From Colias croceus (Eukaryota > Arthropoda > Insecta > Lepidoptera > Pieridae): 64,000 bases of DNA. The notes beneath the pieces are model-generated. The model ran no database searches, was not told the origin of the DNA, and saw only the letters and a list, made by a program, of their open reading frames with translations. The DNA is taken from NCBI RefSeq assembly GCF_905220415.1, contig NC_059547.1, positions 9,312,501 through 9,376,500 on the forward strand, given 5' to 3'. The first letter of the stretch is position 1, and each line of letters opens with the position of its first letter. Below are positions 14,038 to 27,600 of the stretch, piece by piece. Position numbers and translations under genes: made by a program.

Positions 14038-15795
14038 TATGGAAAATAGAGTAAAACCACAATGATGCATAAATTATCATGAAATATGAAAATTTTCCCC
14101 CTAATAATTTTTTTCAAAGTTACGAGAAAATAGCATAAGAGCTTACACATAATTTTTTAAGTTGAAACTAATGCGAGATGATTATAATTTCTTATGCCTT
14201 TTTTGCGCTGAACTTACACCTGATACCCAACGCATTACCTACTATAAGCACTGTAATTACCACCCATACTGTTAAACACAATCAGAACGTTAGCATACAC
14301 CGACAAAAACTATCGCGTGTAAACTATTAATTTAAATAAAAAGTGTATAACGAAGTAATTCGAAAGGTTAAATAGATAAATGCATATTTAAACAAGATTA
14401 CTGGTTGCGAATATGTCATTTCACAGGTTCCTTGATCATGATGTCAGTTCGTGTTTTTGCAACGCACTCCACTGATGGCTTAATTGTTTACTAGAATAGG
14501 TGTGTATTATCTAAATATATTAAAGAACAACGTAATGACTGACTGACGTACAACCCTAAGTACTGGTATTAGATACATGGAACTTTGCATGTTTCTTTGT
14601 AAACGAATAGTTAAGGTAAGAAAACGTCACTAAATAACGGCGTGAGTGTGTATGAAACTCTTTAAAAATTAAATTTAGTACCAAATATAGTGGGTAAAGA
14701 TCAGGTACAATGGAATAATTAACAAGATTTTAAATAGACAATTTATTTGCTTCGATCACTTAACATTGTTTCGTTCCAAATTACATCTGCTAATTTCGCC
14801 CAGTTACTTCAGTTTCAGTTAACGAGTAATTCAGTAAAATAACACTTTGTATTTCTATTAAAGTACAAAGAAAAATGTACATTAGTACTTTAAAAACTTA
14901 TTGAATGAATTGAAAAGCATTTGCGACATGTTAAGTATGTAAATAAAAGTAATGTTTTACGACAAAAGTACGCGTAAAGCGTCATTATGTTTTTGTTCAA
15001 ATGTAACCTATCTCATGCTATTTACGTATAAAATATTTGTAAGGATATTTCTTTACTTTTTAGAGAAAACATTGACGTTGAAATAGAAACACATGCCTAC
15101 ATCTTTTCTTTGACTGTGAATGAAATGAAAAAACTTGACAAGCTAAGCTGTGGTACCTATAATGAACGGATAATGAAGAGCAGAGAAAAAAGTCTTTAAA
15201 ATATTATTATTAATATCGAAATTTCCAAAACTTTACGGTATAGTCACACGATCTACTTGTAATGCAGACCAGCGACCCCCACCTACTTGAATGATATCTA
15301 TAATAAACGTTAATCTATTAAAAAACAATTCCTGTAATACGTTACAGACTAAATAAATAGTTATTACACTAACCTATGCAATAAAATAGCCACATAAATT
15401 ATTATTAGTTGCGTATTTTTATTATAACTTGTATTAATATAGAACTAAGTTAAAAATAATATTATAATGTTACCGGTAGTGCTCGAACATTTGCATTGAA
15501 TGGGTTTAATTAATTTATGTTTTTCTTAACCACAAGGCTAATATATTATAAAACATACGAGGAAACGCATTACTTATAAAGATAAAGTGACTCCCTTTTT
15601 AATATAACACCTGGTTAAAATGTATATTTCTCAATTTATTTGCAATATGTTAATGTTAGAAGCTTATTAAAAGCAACATAAACTAAATACTGTGACTGTA
15701 ATTTTCAAAGCATCTTCAAGTATCTATGCAAGTGAATTTTTTTTTTGTCTTACATAGAAATTAATAATGAAACAAGTGATAACTGCGTTAAAAAC
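14038..15795. other. noncoding region
   Basis: AT-rich; nothing beyond simple sequence noticed. Confidence 0.5.
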
Positions 15796-16034
15796 AACCG
15801 ACTTCAAACTTGCACTTGCAACATTTACAAATACAGACAAAAATGCTCATAAAATAAAAACTACTGGGCCTATCCGAATTAAATTTTTATGAGACCAATT
15901 CGACACCATCCCGCGTCGAACAAAAAAAAGAATCACGTAAATCGGTTCAGAAACCTCGAAGGAATCGGTGAACAAACATAAAAAATAAAAAACATACCGG
16001 CCGAATAACCTCCTCCTTTTTTTTGAAGTCGGTT
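15796..16034 (+). mobile_element. MITE with AACCGACTTCAAA ends, copy 2
   Basis: Same ends and same internal blocks as 9177-9419, over 239 bases. Both copies are preceded by TAACTGCGTTAAAAAC, so the element or its preferred target may extend about 16 bases further left. Confidence 0.85.
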
Positions 16035-16202
16035 AAAAATACCGCTACATAACATGATACAGGTGTTACTTACATCTTTCCTAAGATATGTCGTCAAGAA
16101 TCTTTACTCTTATAAGAAACTCATTTAATTGTTAAGCAAGAACTCGGACGAAGAATGTTCGGTAACAGTATTCTTTGTGAACTTGTAAATACTTTTAGCT
16201 GT

Positions 16203-16412
16203 TACGAATACAATGAATTTACACTTGGGGCGTTTATTTTTGCTCTCTTCACCCTTCCCCTTAAGGAGCGTCAAGTATCTATAATTAAAAGGTAATAATA
16301 GCTGAAGAATTCAGTTCTAACAACTAGTACATAGCATTACGTCTGACATTCTGTGTACTACTTTTTGAGGGAGCATTTTTACGTCAAAAAACCCGTGTAG
16401 GGGAAATGATTG
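16203..16412 (+). repeat. inverted-repeat pair, left arm
   Basis: About 210 bases from ACAATGAATTTACACTTGGG to CGTGTAGGGGAAATGATTG recur in reverse at 20617-20822 with only scattered mismatches and a few small indels. Weaker similarity continues a short way past the inner end. The high similarity against eroded surroundings suggests a recent transposon family or a recent inverted duplication. Confidence 0.85.
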
Positions 16413-16799
16413 TCGTATTCGAAAATTGCTGGCTGCAATTATTTGCTACTGGTTTTACCGTAGATAAGGGTAAAAAACGGCGAATGTGTTAAACTACATA
16501 TTCCGTTGAACAAAAACGTTGGGGCGTACGTATTTATGCACTCGTGTGGAATAAAACTAGCAATTGTCTCTTTAATTTCGCTGTAACTGTAATTTGTAAT
16601 TTCTTCATTCACCACATAGGTAGTTATATATAATAATGTAGTTGAAAAAAACATCCACTTTAGCGATTAATGTCACTAAAGTCTGTTTTAAAGTAACTTG
16701 AAAATAAAAGGTAATATTGTCGTCGAGTATAGAGCATATTTCATCGACGTAGTTCTTAGATCAATAGCCTCTAGGTGGTTTCATCATCTTTAAGCTGTT

Positions 16800-17010
16800 A
16801 AACTCAAACTCAAACTCAAACTCAAACATTTATTTATTCAATTAGACTTCTTCGAGAAGCACTTTTGAAACGTCAATACATATTTTTATCATTTACCACC
16901 GATTCGGAAAGCAGTATCTATGGAGAAGAATCGGCAAGAAACTCCATAGTTGCTCTTTTAAATCATTTCAGTATTACAATTTAAGTTAAAAGTGCTTTAT
17001 AAAAATTTGA
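16800..17010 (-). mobile_element. 5'-truncated LINE, 3' end
   Basis: The + strand shows AAACTCAAACTCAAACTC, a (TTTGAG)n tail on the minus strand. Next to it CGGCAAGAAACTCC reads on the minus strand as a short open end, G-V-S-C-R-F-F-S, known from lepidopteran non-LTR elements. Truncated copy. Confidence 0.7.
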
Positions 17011-18119
17011 GATAGTATAATTAGTTTCATATTTCATCAATTGAAAGACCAAACAGTCCACGTGGACGACCACCACAACGAACTAAACTGACTGCTGACA
17101 CAAGCGTTGCTTCTTTTAAAACATTCTGCACATGGAGCGTCAAGAGTAATTAAATGGTATAATCGATGATACATTAAATTCAGTATGCGATTAACGCATT
17201 TCCACTGACATTCCCTTTGGCTATTTCACAGTTTCATTGTGGGCTTCAGTTTTTGTTTCCCGTAACACTCGAGTAAGTATCAGGTGCAATTAGCGATGGT
17301 AAGATGGATGGCTCTCAGGCAAATTATAAAGAATTGCTGTCTCACAATTATGTAGCATGCCCATAATGAGCAGGTCTTAATGTGTTGTTTTCTGGCCGAT
17401 TACGAAAAACCGTTAATTATTGTGGTGCATGAAAAAGTTCAGTATTTGAAACTTCAGAAATACCTACATCTCTATTATTTAACAACTGTTATATAATTAG
17501 GTGCTGTTTTTTTCACCTATACGCTATATATAATCGAATCTATCCATTAACTTTACGAAGGATATAAATTTAATCTAATGCCAATACAATTTACATTATA
17601 ACATCAGTGCCAAAAGCTCTACCCAAAACTGTCCGATTCAGAAGTCAGTTCAAAACGCAGACTTATGGAAATACTGAACACAAGCTAGATACCTATAAAT
17701 CAATCGATACTAAATGAAGAATGTTTTTTCTCACTGGAATTCTAGACATTTCCATACGTCGACAGACCAACGTTTTAGATGACAGGAGCTTGACTGTGAA
17801 GGATGGAGGAGCTATTAATTTTTGACATCTCACCTTGATTGATATCTGATATGTTTTGCATGTAAACCAGATTACTGGAATTTTCGCATAGGTGTAAATG
17901 TGTGCATGGTAAATGTATTCTAAGATGTGTAAGATATATTATATATAGTTTGTTATACAGTTTTTATATGTATTTGTTCATAATGAAATGTTATGTTTTG
18001 GTACAAACCCATGAGATTTGCACCATAACTTTAGAATGCCAATGAAGTAACAGTAGTGTTTTTCTGAGATATTATTAACCACATACCTATTTATGTAATT
18101 TTCTTTGATTAAAATGTTA

Positions 18120-19150
18120 ATTTACTGAAATATTACATCATTTTCATCACGCACTTCCCGCAAATTGAATGTTAAATTAGATTCGAACAAAATACGATCG
18201 CATGCCGATGTTACCTATGGGAAATAATTATTTTTAATATATTCTGTAGTCTTTCACACGATTAGATCTGTTTCTACGAATTTATGGTTTGAAAAATGTA
18301 TTGAATTGTTTGTTTTTGAGCTATGTAAGTTGTTTGATTTTCTTTTAAAATTTGTATTCATGAAATTTCAAGCAAATATCTTTTAGTAATAAAAGATAAT
18401 ATTTTGTTACATAGAGTACATAGAGAGTATAATATAGTTATAGAGTAACATCGCCAGGATGTCTAATTGTCCATACAGTTGGTAATAAGTGACTTGATGT
18501 AAAAAATTAAGACTAAATTGAAAATTTACACCAAAAAGCAATTAGCCTTAGGACATATTACAGCCATTGCATATTACCATATATTGAATAGATCAAAGGC
18601 ACTATAAAATGGCAAAAACCAGTCAAGACCAATTAATCCAACAATAATTAATTATTATTACAATTTCTATAATTCAAACAAGTTGGACAGAATATTTTTT
18701 ATTCTCATAAATGTAAAGCGACAAACCACCATAATAGGAGGCAAAATCATTAACCATTCTCTCATACAATTATTCGCTAAAAAGCGGACCCGAACAGTTT
18801 ACTTATATAAGTGTCTTTGAGTAATTACTTCACAAGTTACAGTTGTCAACAAATTATCTTGAAATATCAATGCATATCAATTAGTCGAGCGGCGCGTATG
18901 TCATTTATATATTTTTTTCCCGCCAACCTTTGTTGCTAGACTAATAATATAAAATTGTTATGACACATGGAATAATGTTTTTTTTTTTTTTGGAAATGCT
19001 GACTGCAAAGAATTTGTTCTACGGCGGTCGCTTTATGTCTTTTATCTGTATTATAATGTGTTTGTTTAATAATTACAGATAATAAAATTTTACATTTGCG
19101 ATGGCATTTAGTAATATTGCGAATACGCGTGTCAATGTTGAGTGCAAAGG
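18120..19150. repeat. diverged direct duplication, copy A
   Basis: The order of landmarks matches copy B at 21418-22260: a CACGCACTT...CCCGC stretch and ACGATCGCATGC early, then CAAATTATCTTGAAATATCA, GCATATCAA, CGGCGCGTATG, TTTTTTCCCGCCAAC, CGGCGGTCGC..TTTATGTC and GCGATG.CATTTA. Spacing has drifted by indels. No coding capacity is seen, so this is a noncoding duplication. Confidence 0.7.
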
Positions 19151-20616
19151 ATTTGAAAAATGTAACAGTTTGAAATGGAACTTGGTTTATTTTTATAGGA
19201 TTTTAGTACCTTTTAAATGTTTGTTTGTTGTTGTTTTAAACGCAACTGCTTTTCTTGGAGTTCGTTTTTAATTAATAGGCACTTCATATTAATTTTATAT
19301 GAAGTGATAATAAAAATTCACTTCATATTTATCTTAAGATGATGTTTCATCTAATAAGTAAAAAGTTAAAAACTTTTGAAAGCCTATAATAATTAGATAT
19401 TTTTTAAAATATTCTTAATAATAACAAATTAAACAGAAGACCATTATTTAAAATAATAGTTCAAGATTCCATCTAACGTGTATACAAATAGTAAGTTGTT
19501 TTTAGTTTAAAAGCTTCTAATAGCTTAATGTATACAAATGTTTCAATTTAAAGTCTTTTAAATGATAAAAATAAGTTGCGAGCATATATTTTATTAATAA
19601 AAGAACTTATTACCTCTAAAATATAGGTAATAAAAACTCTTCACGCATTTTTCTAGTTAAGTTGTACTAATTTATAATTCTTTCTTCTTTATGTTCGGTG
19701 TCGATTGATCATTGTACATCAAGTTATTTAAAACTATTCCGTAAATGGTTAAAAGTTTAACTTAATTAACTTTAAATAAATTAGCACACACAAACAGTTG
19801 AAATGCAAAAAGCAATTCTTTTAAATGGAGTTTTATTTGACATACATTTTTTTGTTTCTTTCTTGATTACAATCTTTATGAGACGAATATAAATTAATAA
19901 AATAAATGGCCATTACTTTTTTTGATGAACACCCAATATAATATTTAATGAAAGTTAGAAATTAATTTTATGAAATCCCATATGAAAAAAGATTTATAGA
20001 GATAGTCATTGAAAATATTTGAATTTGACTCGTAACAACTACCAAATGATACTAAATTTGGAACAAGATATTGTTTTATTAACTTCAAAGATTGTGGTTT
20101 TTGTACACAAAGATCGTTTATGTATAGCAATCAATGCACACATATCTTTGGTGTGATACCAAACATAAAACGTATCAAAGATAGTGCAAGTTGCAACTAA
20201 GGATTTGAAGAATATAAAATCGATTCCTCTATATTAAAAATTGAAATAATTAAACATATATTTTCATGATTCCTTATTTCCTTATTCTAGGAACTTAAAA
20301 ATATTGTTACTAAGTATATTTACTTGATCTAAATATAGATCCATTCCTGCCATTCTCCATCGATTTAGATATACCAGAATATTCGTATTAAACTTTAAAA
20401 TACATCGTTATTACAGTAGCATATCACTGTAGCTATAAACAATAGTCATATAAACATATAAAGTCCCCCAATGCTTTTAAATACAAGAATTTCCAACCCT
20501 CATTTAACCATTATGAATATTATATTTTCTTCAACAGGACATTTTGCACTTTACCTATTTTTTGTCCTTATTTACTGTGAACCAGTCATAATTACAGTTA
20601 GTTATTTGCGAATAGA

Positions 20617-20822
20617 ACAATCATTTCCCCTACACGGGTTTTTTAGGTAAAAATTCTCCCTCAAAAAGTAGAACACAGAATGTCAGACGTAATGCTATGT
20701 ACTAGTTGTTAGAACTGAATTCTTCAGCTATCACCTTTTAATTGTACTTGACGCTCCTTAAGGGGACGGCTGAAGAGAGCAAAAATAAACGCCCCAAGTG
20801 TAAATTCATTGTATTTGTAACT
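20617..20822 (-). repeat. inverted-repeat pair, right arm
   Basis: The reverse-complement partner of 16203-16412. The arms are separated by about 4.2 kb that contain a LINE tail and copy A of the diverged duplication. No terminal motif or target duplication is obvious, so I cannot say whether these are two transposon insertions or the ends of one larger unit. Confidence 0.85.
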
Positions 20823-21417
20823 ATTTTAAAAGCTTGGACGAATGCAGTTACGCGACATTTTTATGAATTTTAATTATTATTAAAATAATTAAAAAATAAG
20901 TTTCCAGAAATATGACTCTATAATAAAGTTATTTAATTATTGATAATATTTTTTACGAAACCAATGCGAAAATTTCAGAAAGGCGACAACAATTCCCTGG
21001 TCAGAACTTATTAAGCCACCGATGAATTAGAAAATCGCCATCTCCTTGCCATTATCTCCTTAAAAATCATATAAAATTCAAAAATATTGAGAGAGATTTT
21101 TACCATTCATCAATATAGTCTTGAAAAAAGGAGAAAAGAACAAGCTGTCACATGTCTTGAGTGAAAACATATCTCGTTTCACGGTTCGTGTCTACACATC
21201 ATACATCTCAATTTTCTCATGCAAAACATGTGTTTCGGTGCGTATAACGACTATAAAAGGCTATGATACACAGTTTCAATAATTAGCATATAGAAATATG
21301 AAACGCTCATTACAATATTTTCCCATTGGTGTGCACCGAGCCTCTACAGAAAAAACGTGAAAAAACCTTGAAAAAACAGCGGCAATTGAGACATCGATTT
21401 GATTATATTATAATCAT

Positions 21418-22260
21418 GACAGTTGACACCATTTTTAACACGCACTTACTTTCCCGCCACTAGAATGCTCAAATTTCATTAAAATACAATCGCATGCTGG
21501 TTTTATGGTAAATAATGAATACATCTTTTGCACGATTTCGAATTACTTCCCAGCATTGGACTGTATGACTAATGACATATTTCCAAAATTATGTAGTTCA
21601 TAATAAGTAATACTCATAAGTAATTATATTAAGATGATAATGACGTTCATAGATGACTTTAATTGATTCTGGCTGTTTATAAAAAAAAAATATTGGAATC
21701 TGTGATTGAAACGGAAAATTTGGATAGGCAATTTCGACCAAATTAAGCAATGAATTTTAATAAAACAGTACATAAATACTAAATAAATAGGTACTACAAT
21801 ATCCATTAACATTCCAGACTTGTTAAGTTACTGGCCATTATTTTTAATTTAAGCGTGAAAACATCCATAAACAATTTTATTTACAGGTATTCAACGTACA
21901 AAACTATAAATAATGACTTTACAAGTTAAATTTGTCTACAAATTATCTTTAAATATCAACGCATATCAAATACACGCGGCGTGTATGACATGTAAAAGTT
22001 TTTACTTTTTTCCCGCCAACAAATGTCGTAGGGAACAAAAAAAAATGTTGTGACAAATAGAATATATTTGTTTTTTGGTAGAATTAACAGTTGATACAAT
22101 TTGCTTAGAATATTTGTAGAGGCGGCCGCCTTTATGCTCTTTATCTTAATGATAATGTCTTTTTTACATGCTTAGTTTACATGATTACAAATAATGTATG
22201 ACATTAGCGATGACATTTAATACAATGTTACTAGTGTGAAATAATACTGTGTACCTACAA
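21418..22260. repeat. diverged direct duplication, copy B
   Basis: The partner of copy A, same orientation, about 3.1-3.3 kb downstream. The best-kept blocks are at 21931-22020 (AATTATCTTTAAATATCAAC through TTTTTTCCCGCCAAC) and 22119-22145 (GGCGGCCGCCTTTATG). TTTCCCGCC is an E2F-type site and is shared by both copies. Confidence 0.7.
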
Positions 22261-24050
22261 GAGTAGATTCGCTAAATCTTACATTTTATTTTTTTGGATA
22301 GTAAACTAGCATTCTGTCCTTGTTTTAAGTAATTTTTTTTTTGTTGTTTTTATTACCAAGGACAATCTTACATTCCATATCTTCTGAAAATCAAATCTAT
22401 GCTGTTATAAAAAATTCACATACAAAAATACTGAAAACATGACTCCTTTTTTGGGCAGTTGTGAAAAAAACTGATCATGAACTCGTTCTATTAATTAGTT
22501 CTAATAGTTCTGTACCTTTCTAGGAATACTAAGAAGCAACTGTCACTTTTTCTCGTAATAAATCATATAAAGCCAGACCGACGATTACAAGCTTACGAAA
22601 ATATGCTAATCGACGTCGACGACGATTAAAAAACGTAATTTCACATTACTTATAAATCATTATACGATTATGTTGTAAACCCTGAGAAATATACTTGACT
22701 ATTGCTTGACTATAAATATAATATACTATATAATATTATATAGTGCCCATATCACGTATTATACTTATGTACTTAATTCTCAAAATGTATTCACATGGTA
22801 TGTACCTACCTAACATCTTTGTAACTATGTACATTAAAAACATTCAAATAAAGTTATTTAAATTTGAAAATAAAGGAGGTTTTCAACTGTCGCAGCGGAT
22901 TAGGCCTTCAAGAAATTGATTTCATGTACTTATTTCTATTTTGTCCGAAAACACAGCTTATTAAACCGTAGCAACCTGTTTCCATGTAGAAATTTGTGAG
23001 GTCCTGCACCTTATTCCACTCTGGTCATGTCGGATTTAAGCCAAGAGGAGCTTAATACTGTATTTACACCTACACTACTGCATTTTTATAGTTTGTAGTC
23101 TATGGTCATAGTTGAGCTGAGAGCCGCGACTTCGTCCCATTGTACTCTATAATAATTATTACAAATTCAAACTTTATTTCCTTCAAAATTCACATAATTC
23201 TTAATCCATTACATTATTATTCGAAATGTTATAATGAAATTGCAGTTTAATTTCGATACAAAAAATTGCACCTTCCTGAAAAAATATCTACAATATAATG
23301 AAGGCACTTGCAAAATTCGTTCCGTATTTTAGTCGAAGTTATCGGATAAGCAGACAGTCAAAGAGATATTTTCTTAATACGGGGAGATAAAGTTAAAAGA
23401 AGCCATATATACAATTAAATTAAAAACATCCAAAATGACAGGCAATGTAACAGCTGCATTAAGAGCTGAAACACATTGTAATCAACTATGAGTTGTAGCA
23501 TCTTATCGTTACATCTAGATTTTGTATAAGGCGCTCAAAATGACAACTGTTCATTTTAATTACAGTTAATTGTTAATTAACATGACTAAGTGATATGGCG
23601 AACATTCCGTTGTGAAACTGGGCTTGAATTATGTGTTAATGATATGTCATTACATAGTTTATACTTTGTTATGCTTATAGTTTCTTCTCTATGGTTAGTT
23701 AACTATTTTTAGAGAGATAAATGACGATGGTGAACAATTAGGAGCGCGAATTAATAGTCACAACTAATTAATGTGCTCATAATAAGTCTTGCAATATGAA
23801 GCCTCAATAAATGATGTATTTGTTTATATCTTATGAAGGGTAACGTGTTATTTCCTTAATAGTAAGTGACAAACGTCTGCCACTTGTTTACATAATGAGT
23901 CAAGTGATAATAATGGATGTGTGAAACATGGTGTGCAGTGTTTGTTAGTTTAAAATGTATGTGAGGTTTTATAGTTTTATGTAAAGGTGTTCGAAATGAG
24001 AAAACTTTGATGTTAATTTAAGCATAGCTTGCTACATATCACTAACACTA
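22261..24050. other. noncoding region
   Basis: No gene. It holds the LINE tail near 22.8 kb; otherwise AT-rich. CGACGTCGACGACGATT at about 22612 is a local CpG cluster. Confidence 0.5.
22790..22880 (+). mobile_element. LINE 3' tail
   Basis: GTAACTATGTACATTAAAAA followed by TCAAATAAAGTTATTTAAATTTGAA resembles the tail at 295. Short and truncated. Confidence 0.4.
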
Positions 24051-24227
24051 GATAGTATAAAACAAAGTCGCTTTCTCTGTCCATATATCCCTATGTATGC
24101 TTAATTCTTTAAATCTACGCAACGGATTTTGATGTGTTTTTTAATAGATGGTGATTCAAGAGAAAGGTTAGTATAATATCATTAATTGGGTTTAGACTAA
24201 GCGGGCAAAGCCGCGGGCGGGTGCTAG
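24051..24227 (+). mobile_element. short Helitron-like element
   Basis: GTATAAAACAAAGTCGC near the left end, CTACGCAACGGATTTTGATG inside, CCGCGGGCGGGTGCTAG at the right end. A repeat type common in Lepidoptera. Confidence 0.65.
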
Positions 24228-24544
24228 TATAGATTATATAATACCAAACGCCAAAGTAAAGACGGTTGGGCCTATTTATAAAATAATATTCTCAAAGCAT
24301 GCGTGGGAATAATAAAAATGCCAACAGGAAAATAGAGTTATTTTTTTCTACCCAGTACATTCAACATGTTACAAGCATTTTATTAATTAATTCAAATCTA
24401 AAACGTTAATCAACTTCCTTCTTAAAATCGATGTCTCGTTGATGTCGATGTGAAATTTTGAGAATATTTTGACGCTCAAATAAGTCAATCTATATCTCAA
24501 TAGTAGGTATACAATATACATATTGAATTGAATGTGTAATAAAC

Positions 24545-24690
24545 TGGATATATAAAAATGAAACCCGTTTTCATTGGTCACGGCATCACGCGTGAGTTCT
24601 TTTTTTATTATATTCCTTGAAGAACGAGGATGGTTCTTATGTAGAGAAACGTAAACATGTACCACGGGCGAAGCCGGGGCGGACCGCTAG
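24545..24690 (+). mobile_element. Helitron-like element, variant with ACCGCTAG end
   Basis: ATATATAAAAATGAAACCCG to GGGGCGGACCGCTAG. Minus-strand copies of the same variant are at 57610-57780 and, truncated, at 28304-28460. Confidence 0.65.
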
Positions 24691-27600
24691 TATTAAATAT
24701 AAATAACACTCCTTACGTCTGTACTAGAAAGTTTACTTCAATAAAGTCTGAATGATTACTCTCATAGATTACTCTTCTAAATGCTTTGTACTCTCCCACG
24801 ATTCATGCCCTAACGGAATCTCTTAATTACCGACTAAAAAAGGCTTCAAAGAGTTTCCACTTCCAATCCCCCCAGCACGTACCTTCCTGTTTCAATACAC
24901 TATGTACGGACGCAAGATTAATAAGCAGTGATAAATAGTCCAACGATTTATAAGACATCTCGGCTAACCATCTATTACGCATCCCGTTTGCATTATAATT
25001 ATCCAGATACCCATTTGTTCATAGTACCCGCAGTAATTGAATTGTCCCCTGGAAATCATCGCTACATAATTTACTATTGAAATATGACGATTTACAGCCG
25101 CCCCATAGCGATACTTACTGCACCGCATTCAATTACTCCACAGTCCACTCCAAGAATACAGAAATTATGTGCACCGTTTATAAAGCATATTTACGATTAA
25201 AACTGGGCTATGACAATTTCAATAGTTTCAGCGGTTGTAAATAACGTTCTGGTTAATGCTATCGCGTGATACGACCAGTTTAACGCTAATAAAATTGAAA
25301 ATTATTGATATTAACTCTCGCTAGCTCGCGGTTTATTGACATCGACGGTGATTCGGATGAGTTACGCTCGAAACTTAAATAATTAGATATAAGATTGGAC
25401 TAGAATGCAAGAATTTGCTACTATATTTCAGCATTTAGAATAATACGCAAGCTGCAAATATTATCTAAGTAATTTATCGATTATTATAAAAGGTATAGAT
25501 AATCAACTATCGCATTTATTATATCCTAATGGTGTTTAGTTACAGCTAAATATGGAAACAACCAAGTTACAACACAATACAAAAAAGATACAATATCCAA
25601 CTCTTATTAAATTGAATAAAAAACGTGTCAACCTACTAGACTAAAGAGGATCATCTCCTCCATAAATACTCATTATGAAACAGATGTGAAACACATGCGC
25701 CCAATGTAAAAGGACTTTAATGCTGAATTAAAACAAACCCAGTAACTTATTAATATTAAAAAAATGTGCCCAGTACACACAAACGTATCAATTATATTTA
25801 ATCTTACATTGTTCAAATCAAAAAGCATAAAAAGGCAAACGTGCCAAACAGCTGTAAGTGGTTAATGTGAAAAAATGTATATAATTCTATATCTATAAGT
25901 CGGAGGAAGTAATAAAATCGTCCGGGTTTGGAAAAAATTGATCCATTTAAGAGTATTGCCCTTTACGTTGTGTTCTCAATACAGGGACGGATTAGACACG
26001 AATAGGGCTAGACTACTTTACTAGTGTAAAACGTACAAATTTAATTACTTTAATTTGTCAAGGATTTGCCACGGAATTTAAGTTTATTATATTGGAAAAA
26101 TTTAGTACTAAAAACCGTTTTCATATACATGACGTACATTTTATATGTCGAGCTCAATTTACTCATATATCCTAATTCTTATTTTATCATCGAACTCATA
26201 TTATTTACATTTCTAGATATAAATATAAAGTACAATAAACAAATTCACTCAGAAACCGCATCATGAATTTTGCTATAATTACCATTTGATACCCCACCCA
26301 TTAGAAAAGCATATTGAATTTACTACACTACTCACAGAAGAACCCATTTTACACTAAACTCTTCAGAGGCCCCACAAATACGTCACCCCGCATCTGGGGC
26401 CCAATCTCATAACTAATGCATCGAATTCAATACCGCCGGAGCCACAGTGCGTTCCCGCGATTACAAACATGCTCCGGATCGCATATTTGCAACGGTCCAC
26501 GATCTACGATATTGTAGCCTGGCGAACAGGTTTGCACAGAAATTATGTGCGCCTGACAACTGTCAGCGGCACAAAAAAATATTTAGCAATCTGTGGACAT
26601 GTGGAATAGGCGGGAAAAAACGTGTCTTCGAGATAGAGTAAAAACGAATTTATAGATATGAGATCCTGAATGAGATCAAGATATATTATTGTATTAATTA
26701 CAAGGGCGATAATAACTATCATAACTATGCAATAGCTAGATTGCTCTACCTGTAAAATGGTTGAAAATATATAAAGTTTACAAGCTAGTTTCATAAACGA
26801 AATCAAGCAAATATATAATATAATTTTATAGAGCACTTCTTGAAACTCAACATATCACAAAGAGTATTTATTTCTTAAAATACATTCGCGAAATTCTTAA
26901 ATGAAATCCTCTAACACACAATTTTTACACATCAATCAATAAAACGGTGGTCAAAATCCTATCGGCATTAGGAAACCCGTTGAATTGCCATACAAGGAAA
27001 CACTGGAAGACCTAATTACCTAGGTCCTGGATGTCTGTGCAGCGTTCCCATCAAACGCACTTAACTTCCCCATATAATAGGCTAGCGGGATTTAAAACAG
27101 AGAGCTCCAATCCTTCTACGGCTATTAATGATGACTAAAATTACTCCGCAATTTAGCGGTCCGTATGTCACAGGCAGGCGACAAGATAAAATACCCATAG
27201 ACTGGAATTCTATAATAATAACAAGCTATGAGTTTTTACTGACGTTCCTCGATAATATTTAGGTTTAGTATACAAAGCACGTTCGGGCTTGAATCGAATT
27301 AATGAGAATATAGTAATTTGCTTCAGGCGCGGAAGTTTTAAAGTTGAAATAAAATTTAATTAACGTTTTTCATAATCATTGGCACGCTAATAATGTCATA
27401 CATTTTCTATTCTATTTTCGATGCAGATAAAAATCGACCTTTTTAACAAAGCATATAATATGTGGTAATAATTTATCATATTTATCGTTCTAAATACACA
27501 TTCTTACAAATAATGTTTCACATCCAACATACATAAAGAAAACTAAAATACACCGACACATCTAGTTACTTCACATAAATAAGTTGTCAATTCAATTAGA

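Noticed and set aside
21829..21842. Possible miR-193 seed (TACTGGCC)
   Set aside because: The sequence after the seed (ATTATTTTT) does not match miR-193, and no partner arm is present. I did not find miR-193 or miR-2788 on either strand by reading.
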